Origin: Thiofilum flexile DSM 14609
GTDB lineage: Bacteria; Pseudomonadota; Gammaproteobacteria; Thiotrichales; Thiotrichaceae
DNA length: 64,000 nucleotides
NCBI RefSeq assembly: GCF_000380185.1
Contig: NZ_KB904769.1
Coordinates: forward strand, 52,002 to 116,001
Reading direction: 5' to 3'
The notes under the pieces were generated by a model, which did not search any database, had not been told where the DNA came from, and saw only the letters and a program-made list of their open reading frames with translations. Made by a program: the position numbers and the translations under genes. How positions within the stretch are numbered: position 1 is the first letter of the stretch; each line of letters begins with the position of its first letter. Below are positions 1 to 8,194 of this stretch, piece after piece.

Positions 1-300
1 ATGTCCGGAATGGGTGGCATGAGCGGTATGTCCGGAATGGCTGGTGTTCCTGAAGGCTGGGCATGTCTGGAGTGGGCACCTGCTCAATCAGGTATGAGTG
101 GCATGTCAGGCATGGGTGGCATGTCTGGAATGGGTGGCATGAGCGGCATGTCTGGAATGGGTGGCATGAGCGGCATGTCTGGAATGGGTGGCATGAGCGG
201 CATGTCCGGAATGGGTGGCATGAGCGGCATGTCCGGAATGGGTGGCATGTCAGGTATGTCCGGTATGCAAGGACAAAACTGGGTTCCTCCAAAAAATTAA
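1..300 (+). CDS. Met/Gly/Ser-rich repeat protein (possibly 5' partial)
   Basis: The protein is built almost entirely of short M-S-G-M and M-G-G-M units, interrupted once (about residues 16-29) by a non-repeat stretch containing VPEGWACLEW. The DNA repeat is equally regular, so a second frame is also open, but frame 1 is the one with a clean Met/Gly pattern and ends in GQNWVPPKN. The ORF begins at base 1 and may start upstream of the window. No conserved domain is recognised. Met-rich low-complexity proteins often bind copper, but that is only a suggestion here. It sits 75 bp upstream of a cytochrome gene on the same strand, so it may belong to that operon. Confidence 0.55.
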   Translation: MSGMGGMSGMSGMAGVPEGWACLEWAPAQSGMSGMSGMGGMSGMGGMSGMSGMGGMSGMSGMGGMSGMSGMGGMSGMSGMGGMSGMSGMQGQNWVPPKN

Positions 301-323
301 TTAACTCATACTCATCGCTCATT

Positions 324-353
324 GGGTTACAGAAACTACGGTTTTTGTAACCC
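324..353 (+). other. Perfect hairpin with UACG tetraloop
   Basis: Thirty bases fold into a 13-bp stem (GGGTTACA... pairing with ...TGTAACCC, one G-U pair) closed by C(UACG)G, an exceptionally stable UNCG-type tetraloop. No T-run follows, so it does not look like an ordinary intrinsic terminator. It lies between the Met/Gly repeat ORF and the cytochrome ribosome-binding site, where it could act in mRNA processing or protect the downstream transcript. Confidence 0.7.
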
Positions 354-375
354 AGTCACACAGGGAGTCGCTATT

Positions 376-1488
376 ATGCATTCAGGTAGGGAAAAGTGGC
401 CGCTGGTAGCCTTAGCTGTCGCCATTCTTTCGGGGGTTGGTGGCTTGGCTGCTATTGGAGGGGGCTTGTTGTTCGGCAAGGAAAAAGCACCAGAACTATT
501 ACTCAGTCAATATTACATGGCAGCGACCACCTCCAGTGTACCTGCAACACCTACAAATACTAGTACCAGTGTTAGCACTGAAAATACTACAACGGTTGCT
601 ACCTCAGCAGCTACAGCCCCGGCTGCTACAACATCGACACCAGATCCTGCGCCAACAGCAGTCGCACCTAGTCCTGCTGTTGCGGTAGTCTCTAATGAGG
701 AAATTGCTAAAGAAACGCAAACCAATGCGGATAAATTATTGAGTGAAGTATCCCCAGAGCCAGTAAAAGTTAATTATGAAAATGCGCGTTGGGATCCGAT
801 TCACTTTAAGCCAGCTATTGAAAAAGCCAGTAATGCCGAGTGCCTGAAATGCCATCAAGAAGTACTGACTAGTAAGGTACGTGATAGCTCTCCGGCAGGG
901 TTAAATAAAAAGGATACCTTAGCCTGGTATCAAACCTTAGATACCTATCAAGGTGAGCAAATGACCTTTCACCAACGTCATTTAACCGCACCTTTTATTA
1001 ATAAAGTAGCCACTATGCAATGTATTACTTGTCATCAAGGTAATGATCCGCGTGAGGAAACAGGTACAGGATCAGTTGATGTGCAAAGTGATTTAACCCT
1101 ACGCAAAATGGTGAATCCACAAGTATGCTTAATGTGTCATGGACAATTTCCTCATGAAGTGATGGGGTTACCTGGGCCTTGGTCACAAAGTGGGGCTGCT
1201 TTCCAAAATAACTGTTTATTATGCCATGCAGCGATTCGGACTAATCGTCATCAAGTTAACTTCCTAAAAGCGCATGAAATCGAAAAAGAAGGCATGGCTA
1301 GTAGTGATAGTTGCTATGGTTGCCATGGTGGACGAGCTTGGTATCGCATTAGTTTCCCTTATCCGCGTCATCCTTGGCCGGGCAGCGGTGCTGTACCCGA
1401 TTGGGCAAAAGATCGCCCTACTGAGTCCGACTATCGATTTGTGATTCAAGGGACTACTCCAGCACCTGCTACTGCAACTAAACCATGA
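376..1488 (+). CDS. Membrane-anchored pentaheme cytochrome c
   Basis: Five CXXCH haem-binding motifs are visible near residues 156, 216, 251, 280 and 313 (CLKCH, CITCH, CLMCH, CLLCH, CYGCH). The N-terminus has one hydrophobic segment (about residues 8-33) serving as uncleaved anchor or signal, followed by a Thr/Ala/Pro-rich linker of about 80 residues, so the haem domain should lie in the periplasm. The start at 376 is chosen because AGGGAG precedes it; an in-frame ATG at 322 falls inside the hairpin arm. It is 10 bp upstream of a DmsA-like gene. Because no DmsC-type anchor follows, it is a good candidate to link that enzyme to the electron transport chain. The exact family is not recognised. 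Confidence 0.85.
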   Translation: MHSGREKWPLVALAVAILSGVGGLAAIGGGLLFGKEKAPELLLSQYYMAATTSSVPATPTNTSTSVSTENTTTVATSAATAPAATTSTPDPAPTAVAPSPAVAVVSNEEIAKETQTNADKLLSEVSPEPVKVNYENARWDPIHFKPAIEKASNAECLKCHQEVLTSKVRDSSPAGLNKKDTLAWYQTLDTYQGEQMTFHQRHLTAPFINKVATMQCITCHQGNDPREETGTGSVDVQSDLTLRKMVNPQVCLMCHGQFPHEVMGLPGPWSQSGAAFQNNCLLCHAAIRTNRHQVNFLKAHEIEKEGMASSDSCYGCHGGRAWYRISFPYPRHPWPGSGAVPDWAKDRPTESDYRFVIQGTTPAPATATKP

Positions 1489-1498
1489 GAAGCCAGCC

Positions 1499-4060
1499 AT
1501 GACTACACTTGATTGGAAAGATAAATTAAAAGCGGCTTTACAAATGGATCGCCGTACCTTTTTAAAAACCTCTGCTTTAGGTTCTGCTGCCCTAGCAGCG
1601 GGTGGGTTAGCCGTAAAGCCTAAAGAAGCTAAAGCTTTCGCTTATGAGCCTTATCCCCGTGATAATGACTTAACTACCGTCGTTACCAGTTGCGCTCATA
1701 ACTGCGGCTCACGCCATATGTTAGTCGCGCATAAAAAAGGTGATGTGATCGTGCGCTTGTCTACCGATGATGGGCGTTATCAGAAAGATGGTGAATTTGG
1801 CAAAGATACTTTTGAAGAACCGCAAATTCGTGCCTGTTTACGGGGGCGTTCTTATCGGTCACGTTTATATTCACAAGAGCGTTTACTCTATCCCATGATA
1901 CGAGTAGGTGAGCGGGGTGAGGGTAAATTTAAGCGTGCCTCTTGGGATACTGCCTTGGATTTTGTTGCAGGCAAAATGGAAGAGCTTAAGGCCAAGTATG
2001 GGCCTACCGCTTTACTCGATCAGTCTTATGCAGGAGCCTCTTATGGGGTATTACATAAATCAGACCAAATTGAGGGCTTATTAGGGCGCTTTTTGGGTAT
2101 GTATGGCTGCCGTACTAGCTCGTGGTCGGTTCCCTCCTATGAAGGCACAAAGTTTAGCTCACGTATTACTTTCGGCACCATTGAGGATGGTAATGAAGAT
2201 GATGCCTTTGCCCACTCTAAACTGATCATTATGTGGGGCTGGAATCCGGCTTATACCTTCCATGGGGGCAATACTTTTTATTACATGCGTATGGCTAAGC
2301 AACAAGGCTGTAAGTTTGTTTTAGTTGACCCGCAATATACCGATTCTGCCGCTGCCTATGATGCATGGTGGATTCCGATTCGCCCGAATACCGATGCCGC
2401 CATGATGGCGGGTATGGCGCACTATATCTTTACCAATAACCTGCATAATCAGGACTTTATTAATAAGTTTGTGCAAGGTATGGATGAGGGTACTATGCCA
2501 GACTGGGCGAAAGGCAAAGAGAACTTCAAAGATTATATCTTAGGTAAGTATGACAATACGCCTAAAACACCTGAATGGGCCTCTGCTATTTGTGGTGTAT
2601 CTGCCGAAGATATTAAAAAGCTAGCCGACCTCTATGCCAATACCAAACCAGCAGCCTTAAAAGCGTCTTGGGCACCGGGGCGTAATGCGTATGGTGAGCA
2701 ATATAATCGTATGGCTGCTGCTTTGCAGGCTATGACTGGAAATATCGGTGTGCTCGGTGGTTGTTCCGAGGGCATTGGTAAGGCATGGCATGCTGAAGGT
2801 GTAGCTTATCCTTATGATGAATTTGCCAATGTGTTTTATGAGTCGATTAAGTCCGACCGTTGGGCGCATTGTGTGCTGAATTACCCCAATGTGAAGCGTG
2901 AGGACATCGGCTTGTGGCCGGGTGGACGCGCGGGTGATGGGGTCATTCCTGATATTCGCGGTATTTTCTGGCAAGGTTCCGATTGGTTTAATCAATTAAC
3001 CAATATTAATAAAGAAATTGAAGCCATGAAAAAATTGGAGCTAGTGGTGTGTAATGATGCCACGATTACTCCATCGGGTTTATATGCGGATGTACTATTC
3101 CCCGTAGCGACTCACTTTGAGCGTCATGATGTGGCTTTGCCTTGGTATAAAGGGCATTACTACATTCACCGCCCTAAAGTCATTGAGCCTATGGGTGAGA
3201 GTAAAACCGACCTGCAAATTTATACCGAATTAGCATGGCGCTTAGGCGGCGAACAGTTTGGTAAACGTTATAACCCTAAAGCTAACCGTGATTACTTCCT
3301 CAATCCTGATGAGGTCGATGAACTCTACCTGCGTGAATGGTGGGAAAATAAGGTCATGGCACATCAACATGTGGAAATGCCTTGGGATGAGTTTAAAAAG
3401 CATGGTGTGTATAAATTTATTCTGCCACGCCCCCATGTTGCTTTCCAAGACAATGTAGAAAAGGGTACACCATGGCCTACTGCATCGGGGAAAATTGAAA
3501 TCTTTTCCGGTCAATTAGCGCAATACGATGATTGGACTAAGACCGCCTATGGTCATGAGATTCCAGCCATTCCAAAATGGATTGAGCCTTGGGAATACCT
3601 AGGTGCTAAGGATAAGGTAGAGAAACATCCCTTCCATTTAATTTCACCACATCCTCGTTGGCGGACACACTCGATCTTTAACAATATTGGGTGGTTACGC
3701 GAAACCTATGAGCAAGAGGTGACGATTAATGCCTCGGATGCTAAAAAGCTCGGTATTAAAACGGGTGATACGGTCGAGGTATTCAATGATCGTGGGCGGG
3801 TGGTCGTACCAGCTTATGTAACCGAGCGTTGTATGCCCGGTGTGCTCGTGATTCATGAGGGTGCGTGGATTGATTTAGATGAAAACGGTGTTGACCGCGC
3901 AGGTAATCCCGATATGTTGACCCTAGATGAGCCAAGCCCAGCAGGCGCTTTTGCTTATAACACTGTTTTGGCTGACATTAAAAAGACGGATTTGGCACAT
4001 AAACCGGGTTGGGATCAGTTAGCTACTTCACGTAGCCACGTATTCCGGCGTGATCTTTAG
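1499..4060 (+). CDS. DmsA-like molybdopterin oxidoreductase, catalytic subunit
   Basis: An 853-residue member of the DMSO reductase superfamily, closest in visible motifs to DmsA/YnfE. A Tat signal (RRTFLKTS, residues 18-25) predicts folded export to the periplasm. The N-terminal FeS site has Cys65, Cys69 and Cys113 (IRACLRGRSYR), but the expected third Cys (CxxxCGSRC in DmsA) is His73. Ser213 (VPSYEGT) aligns with the DmsA Ser molybdenum ligand. A molydopterin-binding region follows, and the C-terminal dinucleotide-binding domain contains HPRWRTHS. The neighbours supply the electron-transfer subunit and chaperone. The substrate cannot be read from sequence; sulfur oxyanions, sulfoxides, N-oxides or another oxyanion are all possible, and it could run as a reductase or dehydrogenase. 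Confidence 0.88.
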   Translation: MTTLDWKDKLKAALQMDRRTFLKTSALGSAALAAGGLAVKPKEAKAFAYEPYPRDNDLTTVVTSCAHNCGSRHMLVAHKKGDVIVRLSTDDGRYQKDGEFGKDTFEEPQIRACLRGRSYRSRLYSQERLLYPMIRVGERGEGKFKRASWDTALDFVAGKMEELKAKYGPTALLDQSYAGASYGVLHKSDQIEGLLGRFLGMYGCRTSSWSVPSYEGTKFSSRITFGTIEDGNEDDAFAHSKLIIMWGWNPAYTFHGGNTFYYMRMAKQQGCKFVLVDPQYTDSAAAYDAWWIPIRPNTDAAMMAGMAHYIFTNNLHNQDFINKFVQGMDEGTMPDWAKGKENFKDYILGKYDNTPKTPEWASAICGVSAEDIKKLADLYANTKPAALKASWAPGRNAYGEQYNRMAAALQAMTGNIGVLGGCSEGIGKAWHAEGVAYPYDEFANVFYESIKSDRWAHCVLNYPNVKREDIGLWPGGRAGDGVIPDIRGIFWQGSDWFNQLTNINKEIEAMKKLELVVCNDATITPSGLYADVLFPVATHFERHDVALPWYKGHYYIHRPKVIEPMGESKTDLQIYTELAWRLGGEQFGKRYNPKANRDYFLNPDEVDELYLREWWENKVMAHQHVEMPWDEFKKHGVYKFILPRPHVAFQDNVEKGTPWPTASGKIEIFSGQLAQYDDWTKTAYGHEIPAIPKWIEPWEYLGAKDKVEKHPFHLISPHPRWRTHSIFNNIGWLRETYEQEVTINASDAKKLGIKTGDTVEVFNDRGRVVVPAYVTERCMPGVLVIHEGAWIDLDENGVDRAGNPDMLTLDEPSPAGAFAYNTVLADIKKTDLAHKPGWDQLATSRSHVFRRDL

Positions 4061-4071
4061 GGAGAAGCATC

Positions 4072-4803
4072 ATGGCAAATGAAGTAGTTAAAGATCAAGG
4101 CGCAATCAAAGAAGCGATTGTCCGGCGCAAAAAAGCAGTCTATACGCCCGTTAAGCCCGTGCAGCAACTCGGCTTTATTCATAATAATGTCGATTGCATT
4201 GGTTGTCGTGCCTGCGAGATTGCCTGTAAGGATAAAAATGGTCTACCTCCGGGGCCGCGTTTCCGTCGGGTGATGTATGTTGAGGGTGGGACTTATCCGC
4301 AGGTCTATGCGTATAAAGTCAATATGTCCTGCAATCACTGTGCAGAGCCTGCGTGTTTACCGACTTGCCCCACAGGTGCAATCTTTAAGCGCGAAAAGGA
4401 TGGGATTGTCGATATTGATTCGACCCTATGTATTGGTTGTCGGCGTTGTGAAGCGGCTTGCCCCTTTGGTGCACCCCAATTTATCCCTGAGCAAAATATT
4501 GTCTCTAAGTGCAATATGTGTGTGGATGAGATTGAGGCTGGACGTAAACCGTACTGTGTGCAAGCTTGTATGATGCGGGTATTAGACATTGGCCCTATTG
4601 ATCAATTACGGGCGGGTACTTATCCCACTAAAGCGCGAGCTGAACATGAGACAGTGGTAGGACAAGTCAAAGGCATGGCAAATCCAGAACTCACTCATCC
4701 TTCTATAGTGTTCGTGGCACATAGTCAGGGTGTTGTAGCGGGTGCAGCTCCAGTAGCTCCTGCTCCAGCAGCTCCTACGGAGACAGGTAAAACTAATGGC
4801 TAA
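4072..4803 (+). CDS. DmsB-like 4x[4Fe-4S] electron-transfer subunit
   Basis: The 243-residue protein carries four ferredoxin-type cysteine groups: DCIGCRACEIAC, CNHCAEPACLPTCPTGA, CIGCRRCEAACPFGA and CNMCVDEIEAG...CVQACM, the pattern of DmsB/PsrB/NrfC subunits. It should relay electrons between the catalytic subunit and a redox partner. It has no signal peptide, as expected for a subunit exported bound to a Tat substrate. It ends in an Ala/Pro-rich tail of about 25 residues not usual in DmsB. GGAG precedes the start, 11 bp after the catalytic gene, and its end overlaps the chaperone gene by 8 bp, so translation is probably coupled. Confidence 0.9.
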   Translation: MANEVVKDQGAIKEAIVRRKKAVYTPVKPVQQLGFIHNNVDCIGCRACEIACKDKNGLPPGPRFRRVMYVEGGTYPQVYAYKVNMSCNHCAEPACLPTCPTGAIFKREKDGIVDIDSTLCIGCRRCEAACPFGAPQFIPEQNIVSKCNMCVDEIEAGRKPYCVQACMMRVLDIGPIDQLRAGTYPTKARAEHETVVGQVKGMANPELTHPSIVFVAHSQGVVAGAAPVAPAPAAPTETGKTNG

Positions 4804-5572
4804 TCATTTACTAGAAGATGAGAGAGTGCTAGGACAATTTTGTCAGGTAATAGCGACCGACTTGCGTTTATTGGCGGATTTACATGCTAGTGAATTGACG
4901 CGAGAGCGCATGCGGGAGTTATTGGACATTGGTTTTCCGGGACTCTTAGCCTTAGGTTCCTATGATCACACCTTAGCCTTGGCGGTAGAGCAATTAGGTG
5001 TGGGTATGGCAAGCTGGCCTAATCCCATACCGGATTCATTAGTCGATGATTTGGCAGCCGATTTTGCGGATATTTACTTAAATGGCAGCTTACATGGTCT
5101 ACCTAATGAATCGGTTTGGTTGGATGATGAGGAGCTTACTTGCCAGCAACCGATGTTTGAAGTACGTGAGTGGTATGCTCGGCATAATTTAGCGGTTCCG
5201 AATTGGCGCAAACTGTCGGATGACCATTTAGTCAATGAATTGTTGTTTATAGCCTATTTACTCGACAAAGTGTCGAGTGAACAGGATAGCCAAGTCTTAG
5301 AAGAGGTGGCGCAATTCATGGATGAGCATTTGTTACGCTGGTTATTGCCTTTTGGCAAACGAGTAGCGCTGCGCTGTGCTACTCCCTTTTATAGTTCTTT
5401 GGCTTTAACGAGCGCTTTATATGTAGAACAGTTGCGCGAATTAATAGCCATGATTTTAGGTGTAGCCCGTCCTAGTATCGAAGCCATCGAGCTTAAACTC
5501 AGGACACAACAATTAGCCGCTAGTGGGGTTCAACCTCTGCGTTATTACCCAGGTAGTGCGCCCAGTTGGTAA
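4796..5572 (+). CDS. TorD/DmsD-type molybdoenzyme assembly chaperone
   Basis: A 258-residue, Leu-rich, all-helical cytoplasmic protein without metal motifs, containing the acidic LNGSLHGLPNESVWLDDE and HLVNELLFIAYLLDK segments in the position and style of TorD/DmsD (NarJ-like) chaperones. Members bind the Tat signal of their partner molybdoenzyme and hold it until cofactor insertion. It overlaps the DmsB-like gene by 8 bp and is followed directly by a ferredoxin gene. The family call rests on overall character and operon position more than on a single motif. Confidence 0.78.
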   Translation: MANHLLEDERVLGQFCQVIATDLRLLADLHASELTRERMRELLDIGFPGLLALGSYDHTLALAVEQLGVGMASWPNPIPDSLVDDLAADFADIYLNGSLHGLPNESVWLDDEELTCQQPMFEVREWYARHNLAVPNWRKLSDDHLVNELLFIAYLLDKVSSEQDSQVLEEVAQFMDEHLLRWLLPFGKRVALRCATPFYSSLALTSALYVEQLRELIAMILGVARPSIEAIELKLRTQQLAASGVQPLRYYPGSAPSW

Positions 5573-5579
5573 GGATTGC

Positions 5580-6659
5580 ATGATGGTGTCATTGTCATGG
5601 TTGCGACAAACTCAGCGTGAATGGAAGATACCGGATATTATTCCTGAGCGCTGTGTGCATCAACATTGCGAAATTGCCAGTTGTACGCGTTGTGTCGATA
5701 GCTGTCCTACCTCGGCCTGGAGGTTAGATGAGGGTGGATTAAGGATTGATACCACCTTATGTGATAGCTGTGGACTTTGTGTGGCTGCCTGTCCACAACA
5801 AGCGTTAGTACAAACTCACTACCCATTGTTAGGCCTAATCAATCAACATAAATCACTATTAGCCTACTGTGAACGTTGTCATGGGGTTAAAGCAGGTAAG
5901 GGAGTGGTGCCTTGCCTGCATATTTTTAGTCTAAGTACTTTAGCAGAGTATTATCAATTAGGTTATCGGCATCTATATGTAGCGAGTGGCGAGTGCGAGC
6001 AATGTGAGCGCTTTGGTAAAACAGCTACCTTGCAACAGACACTACATAGCCTTAATCAACTACTAGAGAGCCGGCAGGTAGAACCTATTCAACTTACACA
6101 ACTCGATCAAACCGCACTCAAATCCTATCACAAGCATTTAATGACAGTGCAAGCGGATCAAACGGCTACCAGTCGGCGGCAATTCTTTCGTCAAGCAGTG
6201 ACTTTAGTAGCAGAAACGGTGGAGCAAGGGGAGTTAACGACAGAGATGATGGCTCCTGCCCAGAGTATTACCTGGGTTGCCCGCTTACCTCATAATACTA
6301 CGGCAGGTGTGACCTTCCCTTATGTACCAATAATTAATGCCGAGCGTTGTAATGGTTGTGATGCCTGTGTGCAATTATGCCCCCAACAAGCCCTTAAACT
6401 CGAACAACAGGCCGATACTTTAGCCTATCAAGTGCAGGTAGAGCGTTGTAATGGTTGTGGTGTTTGTGTGGATGGTTGTGATCAGCAAGCATTGCAAATT
6501 GAAGCAGTAAAACCAGCTCCAGAACCTTTAGCGTTAACCACCGCTCATTGCAAAGCGTGTGGTAGTCCGTTTCATTATCCCACCCAGCAAGCCTCGCCTA
6601 ACTATTGCCGTATTTGCACTCAAACGAATCATTATCGTCGTTTATATCAGGTGTATTAG
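5580..6659 (+). CDS. Polyferredoxin with C-terminal zinc-ribbon-like segment
   Basis: About 359 residues with two pairs of [4Fe-4S] groups. The N-terminal pair is in CTRCVDSCPTSAW and CDSCGLCVAACPQQA; the C-terminal pair is in CNGCDACVQLCPQQA and CNGCGVCVDGCDQQA, the last lacking the usual Pro. Between them is a 200-residue region with another Cys cluster (CERCH, CEQCERF). The end has CKACG...CRICT, a possible zinc ribbon. It resembles NapF/MauN-type cytoplasmic ferredoxins that accompany molybdoenzymes. The start is placed at the ATG pair 5580/5583 after AAGGA; an upstream in-frame ATG at 5523 would overlap the chaperone gene by 50 bp. Its role could be electron transfer or cofactor maturation. 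Confidence 0.8.
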   Translation: MMVSLSWLRQTQREWKIPDIIPERCVHQHCEIASCTRCVDSCPTSAWRLDEGGLRIDTTLCDSCGLCVAACPQQALVQTHYPLLGLINQHKSLLAYCERCHGVKAGKGVVPCLHIFSLSTLAEYYQLGYRHLYVASGECEQCERFGKTATLQQTLHSLNQLLESRQVEPIQLTQLDQTALKSYHKHLMTVQADQTATSRRQFFRQAVTLVAETVEQGELTTEMMAPAQSITWVARLPHNTTAGVTFPYVPIINAERCNGCDACVQLCPQQALKLEQQADTLAYQVQVERCNGCGVCVDGCDQQALQIEAVKPAPEPLALTTAHCKACGSPFHYPTQQASPNYCRICTQTNHYRRLYQVY

Positions 6660-6665
6660 CTAAAA

Positions 6666-6683
6666 AGCAGCATCCTTGCTGCT
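6666..6683 (+). terminator. Hairpin after the molybdoenzyme operon
   Basis: AGCAGCA and TGCTGCT form a perfect 7-bp stem with a 4-base loop, 6 bp after the ferredoxin stop. T-richness follows only about 10 bases later, so termination strength is uncertain. Confidence 0.4.
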
Positions 6684-6737
6684 GAGTATGTTTTAGACAA
6701 AAAACTATGATTATTTTTAGGTAACTAAAAAGTAGTA

Positions 6738-8024
6738 TTATTTATACAAAAACGAAGTTGAGAGTGGATACGCACCTGCAGTAGAAGATGAGCGTTTAAG
6801 ATTCGCTTGTTTTTCTAGCATTTCCGCTTCTAATAATAAGCTATCTAAGTCATCCTGTAGGGTTTTGCCACTCAATGTATCCTCGTCTAATTCAAAAGAA
6901 TCAAGGGGATCGGCTGCCTCTTGTAGTATATCTTTATGTTTAGAGCTGGAGCCTATAGCCGTAACATCGATTTTGTTAAAATCGAGTTTATCTGTGCTAT
7001 TGAGAGTTTTGGGTTCTGGGTTTAATAGTTTTTCTAACTCAAGCACACTATTATGGCTTAAATCTAGGTCTAGACCCTCCGCTTTATCCCAGTTTTTGTC
7101 CTGAGCAGGGGTAGGGGCATCCATATGGATTTGTACAGATACAGATTGATCCGCCTCAATAGTCTTTTCGGCTTTATCCGCAGTGTTATCCATTTTTTGA
7201 GATGTTTCAGAGCTAAGAAAGCTGTGCCTAGCATAGGAGGGGGGTGTTTCAGTTACTGCTGCTGTAGTGCTAGAAATAATAGCAGGCTGTGATAGCTCAG
7301 TTTCTGACACAGTTTCTTTGGCTGGCTCAGGCTTTGTGGTGCTAACTTCTGTTTTTTCTACGGATTCTGGAGAGGTAATGGCGCTAGTTTCTGCTTTTTC
7401 TGCGAGTTCTGAATAGGTAGTGGTGCTGTCTTCCGTTTTTTGTGCCGGCTCTGTAGCTGTAGCCGTGCTGACTTCAGTTTCTGGCACAGGTTTTTGTGCA
7501 GCTTCAAGTGTGGTATGACTGCTGAAGGTATTAGGTAAGTTGTTAGCAACTGTGGTTTGAGCAGGCATATCTATTGACAGATCAAGAGCGGCTGCGACTT
7601 TTTGTAAGCGTGAGCGTACCTGTTTTTCTTGTTCAAAATCACTGAGTAATTGTTCTAGCTCATGGATATACTCAACCCGTGTCTTTAAGAGCTGACTGTT
7701 TTTGATAAAAGGATCAATCAAATCAAGTGCCTGTTTAGTGTTTTTTTTGCTGAGGTTTGAGCTGATTTGATCAATAGAGACGGTTAGTGTTTGGCAATCT
7801 TCTTGGATGGCATGACTGCGACTTTGCTCTAATGTCGCTGGGGAATCTTCGGCATCAGCAACGTTGCTGGAGTCTTGTAGTGCTTTTAGGGTTTGCTTGA
7901 AGGTTTGAATGTGGGTTTGGTGCTCAAGAATACTCTGAGTATTGGTCTTGGATTGCACGATTAGGTCATTAATCGCTTGCATAATCGATGTTTGGAGTTG
8001 TTGTGAATGATTTGGATTAAACAT
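6738..8024 (-). CDS. Acidic protein with coiled coils and a Glu/Thr/Ser-rich repeat region, function unknown
   Basis: A 428-residue protein with no recognised domain. Residues 1-140 look helical and coiled-coil forming (many Q, L, E, K). A low-complexity middle has imperfect repeats of the type PEPAEKTEVSTT across about 90 residues. The C-terminal third is acidic, with an ELEKLLNPEPK helix and DDLDSLLLEAEMLEKQ near the end. No signal peptide or membrane segment is seen. The start at 8024 is preferred because AGAGG lies just upstream; the longer frame would begin with TTG at 8042. The C-terminal acidic helices recall FimV-like scaffold proteins, but this is a loose resemblance only. It is transcribed convergently with the molybdoenzyme operon. 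Confidence 0.7.
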   Translation of the reverse strand: MFNPNHSQQLQTSIMQAINDLIVQSKTNTQSILEHQTHIQTFKQTLKALQDSSNVADAEDSPATLEQSRSHAIQEDCQTLTVSIDQISSNLSKKNTKQALDLIDPFIKNSQLLKTRVEYIHELEQLLSDFEQEKQVRSRLQKVAAALDLSIDMPAQTTVANNLPNTFSSHTTLEAAQKPVPETEVSTATATEPAQKTEDSTTTYSELAEKAETSAITSPESVEKTEVSTTKPEPAKETVSETELSQPAIISSTTAAVTETPPSYARHSFLSSETSQKMDNTADKAEKTIEADQSVSVQIHMDAPTPAQDKNWDKAEGLDLDLSHNSVLELEKLLNPEPKTLNSTDKLDFNKIDVTAIGSSSKHKDILQEAADPLDSFELDEDTLSGKTLQDDLDSLLLEAEMLEKQANLKRSSSTAGAYPLSTSFLYK

Positions 8025-8194
8025 GCTAGCCTCTAAGTTCAAGTAATTATAATAATAGTAAAATGACCAAGATTTAGTGTAAGCGCGTAATGGACATGGG
8101 GCTTATCATACTAATAGGAAATTAATTCCGTATTAATTTTCATCACTAGGGCGATAGGTTCATATTTTTATACCGAACGGTTAAAGGTAGTGGG

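Noticed and set aside
63-350. Alternative open frame through the Met/Gly repeat giving an Arg/His/Trp-rich protein
   Set aside because: It is the shifted reading of a trinucleotide-compatible repeat; the frame-1 protein has a coherent Met/Gly pattern and natural end.
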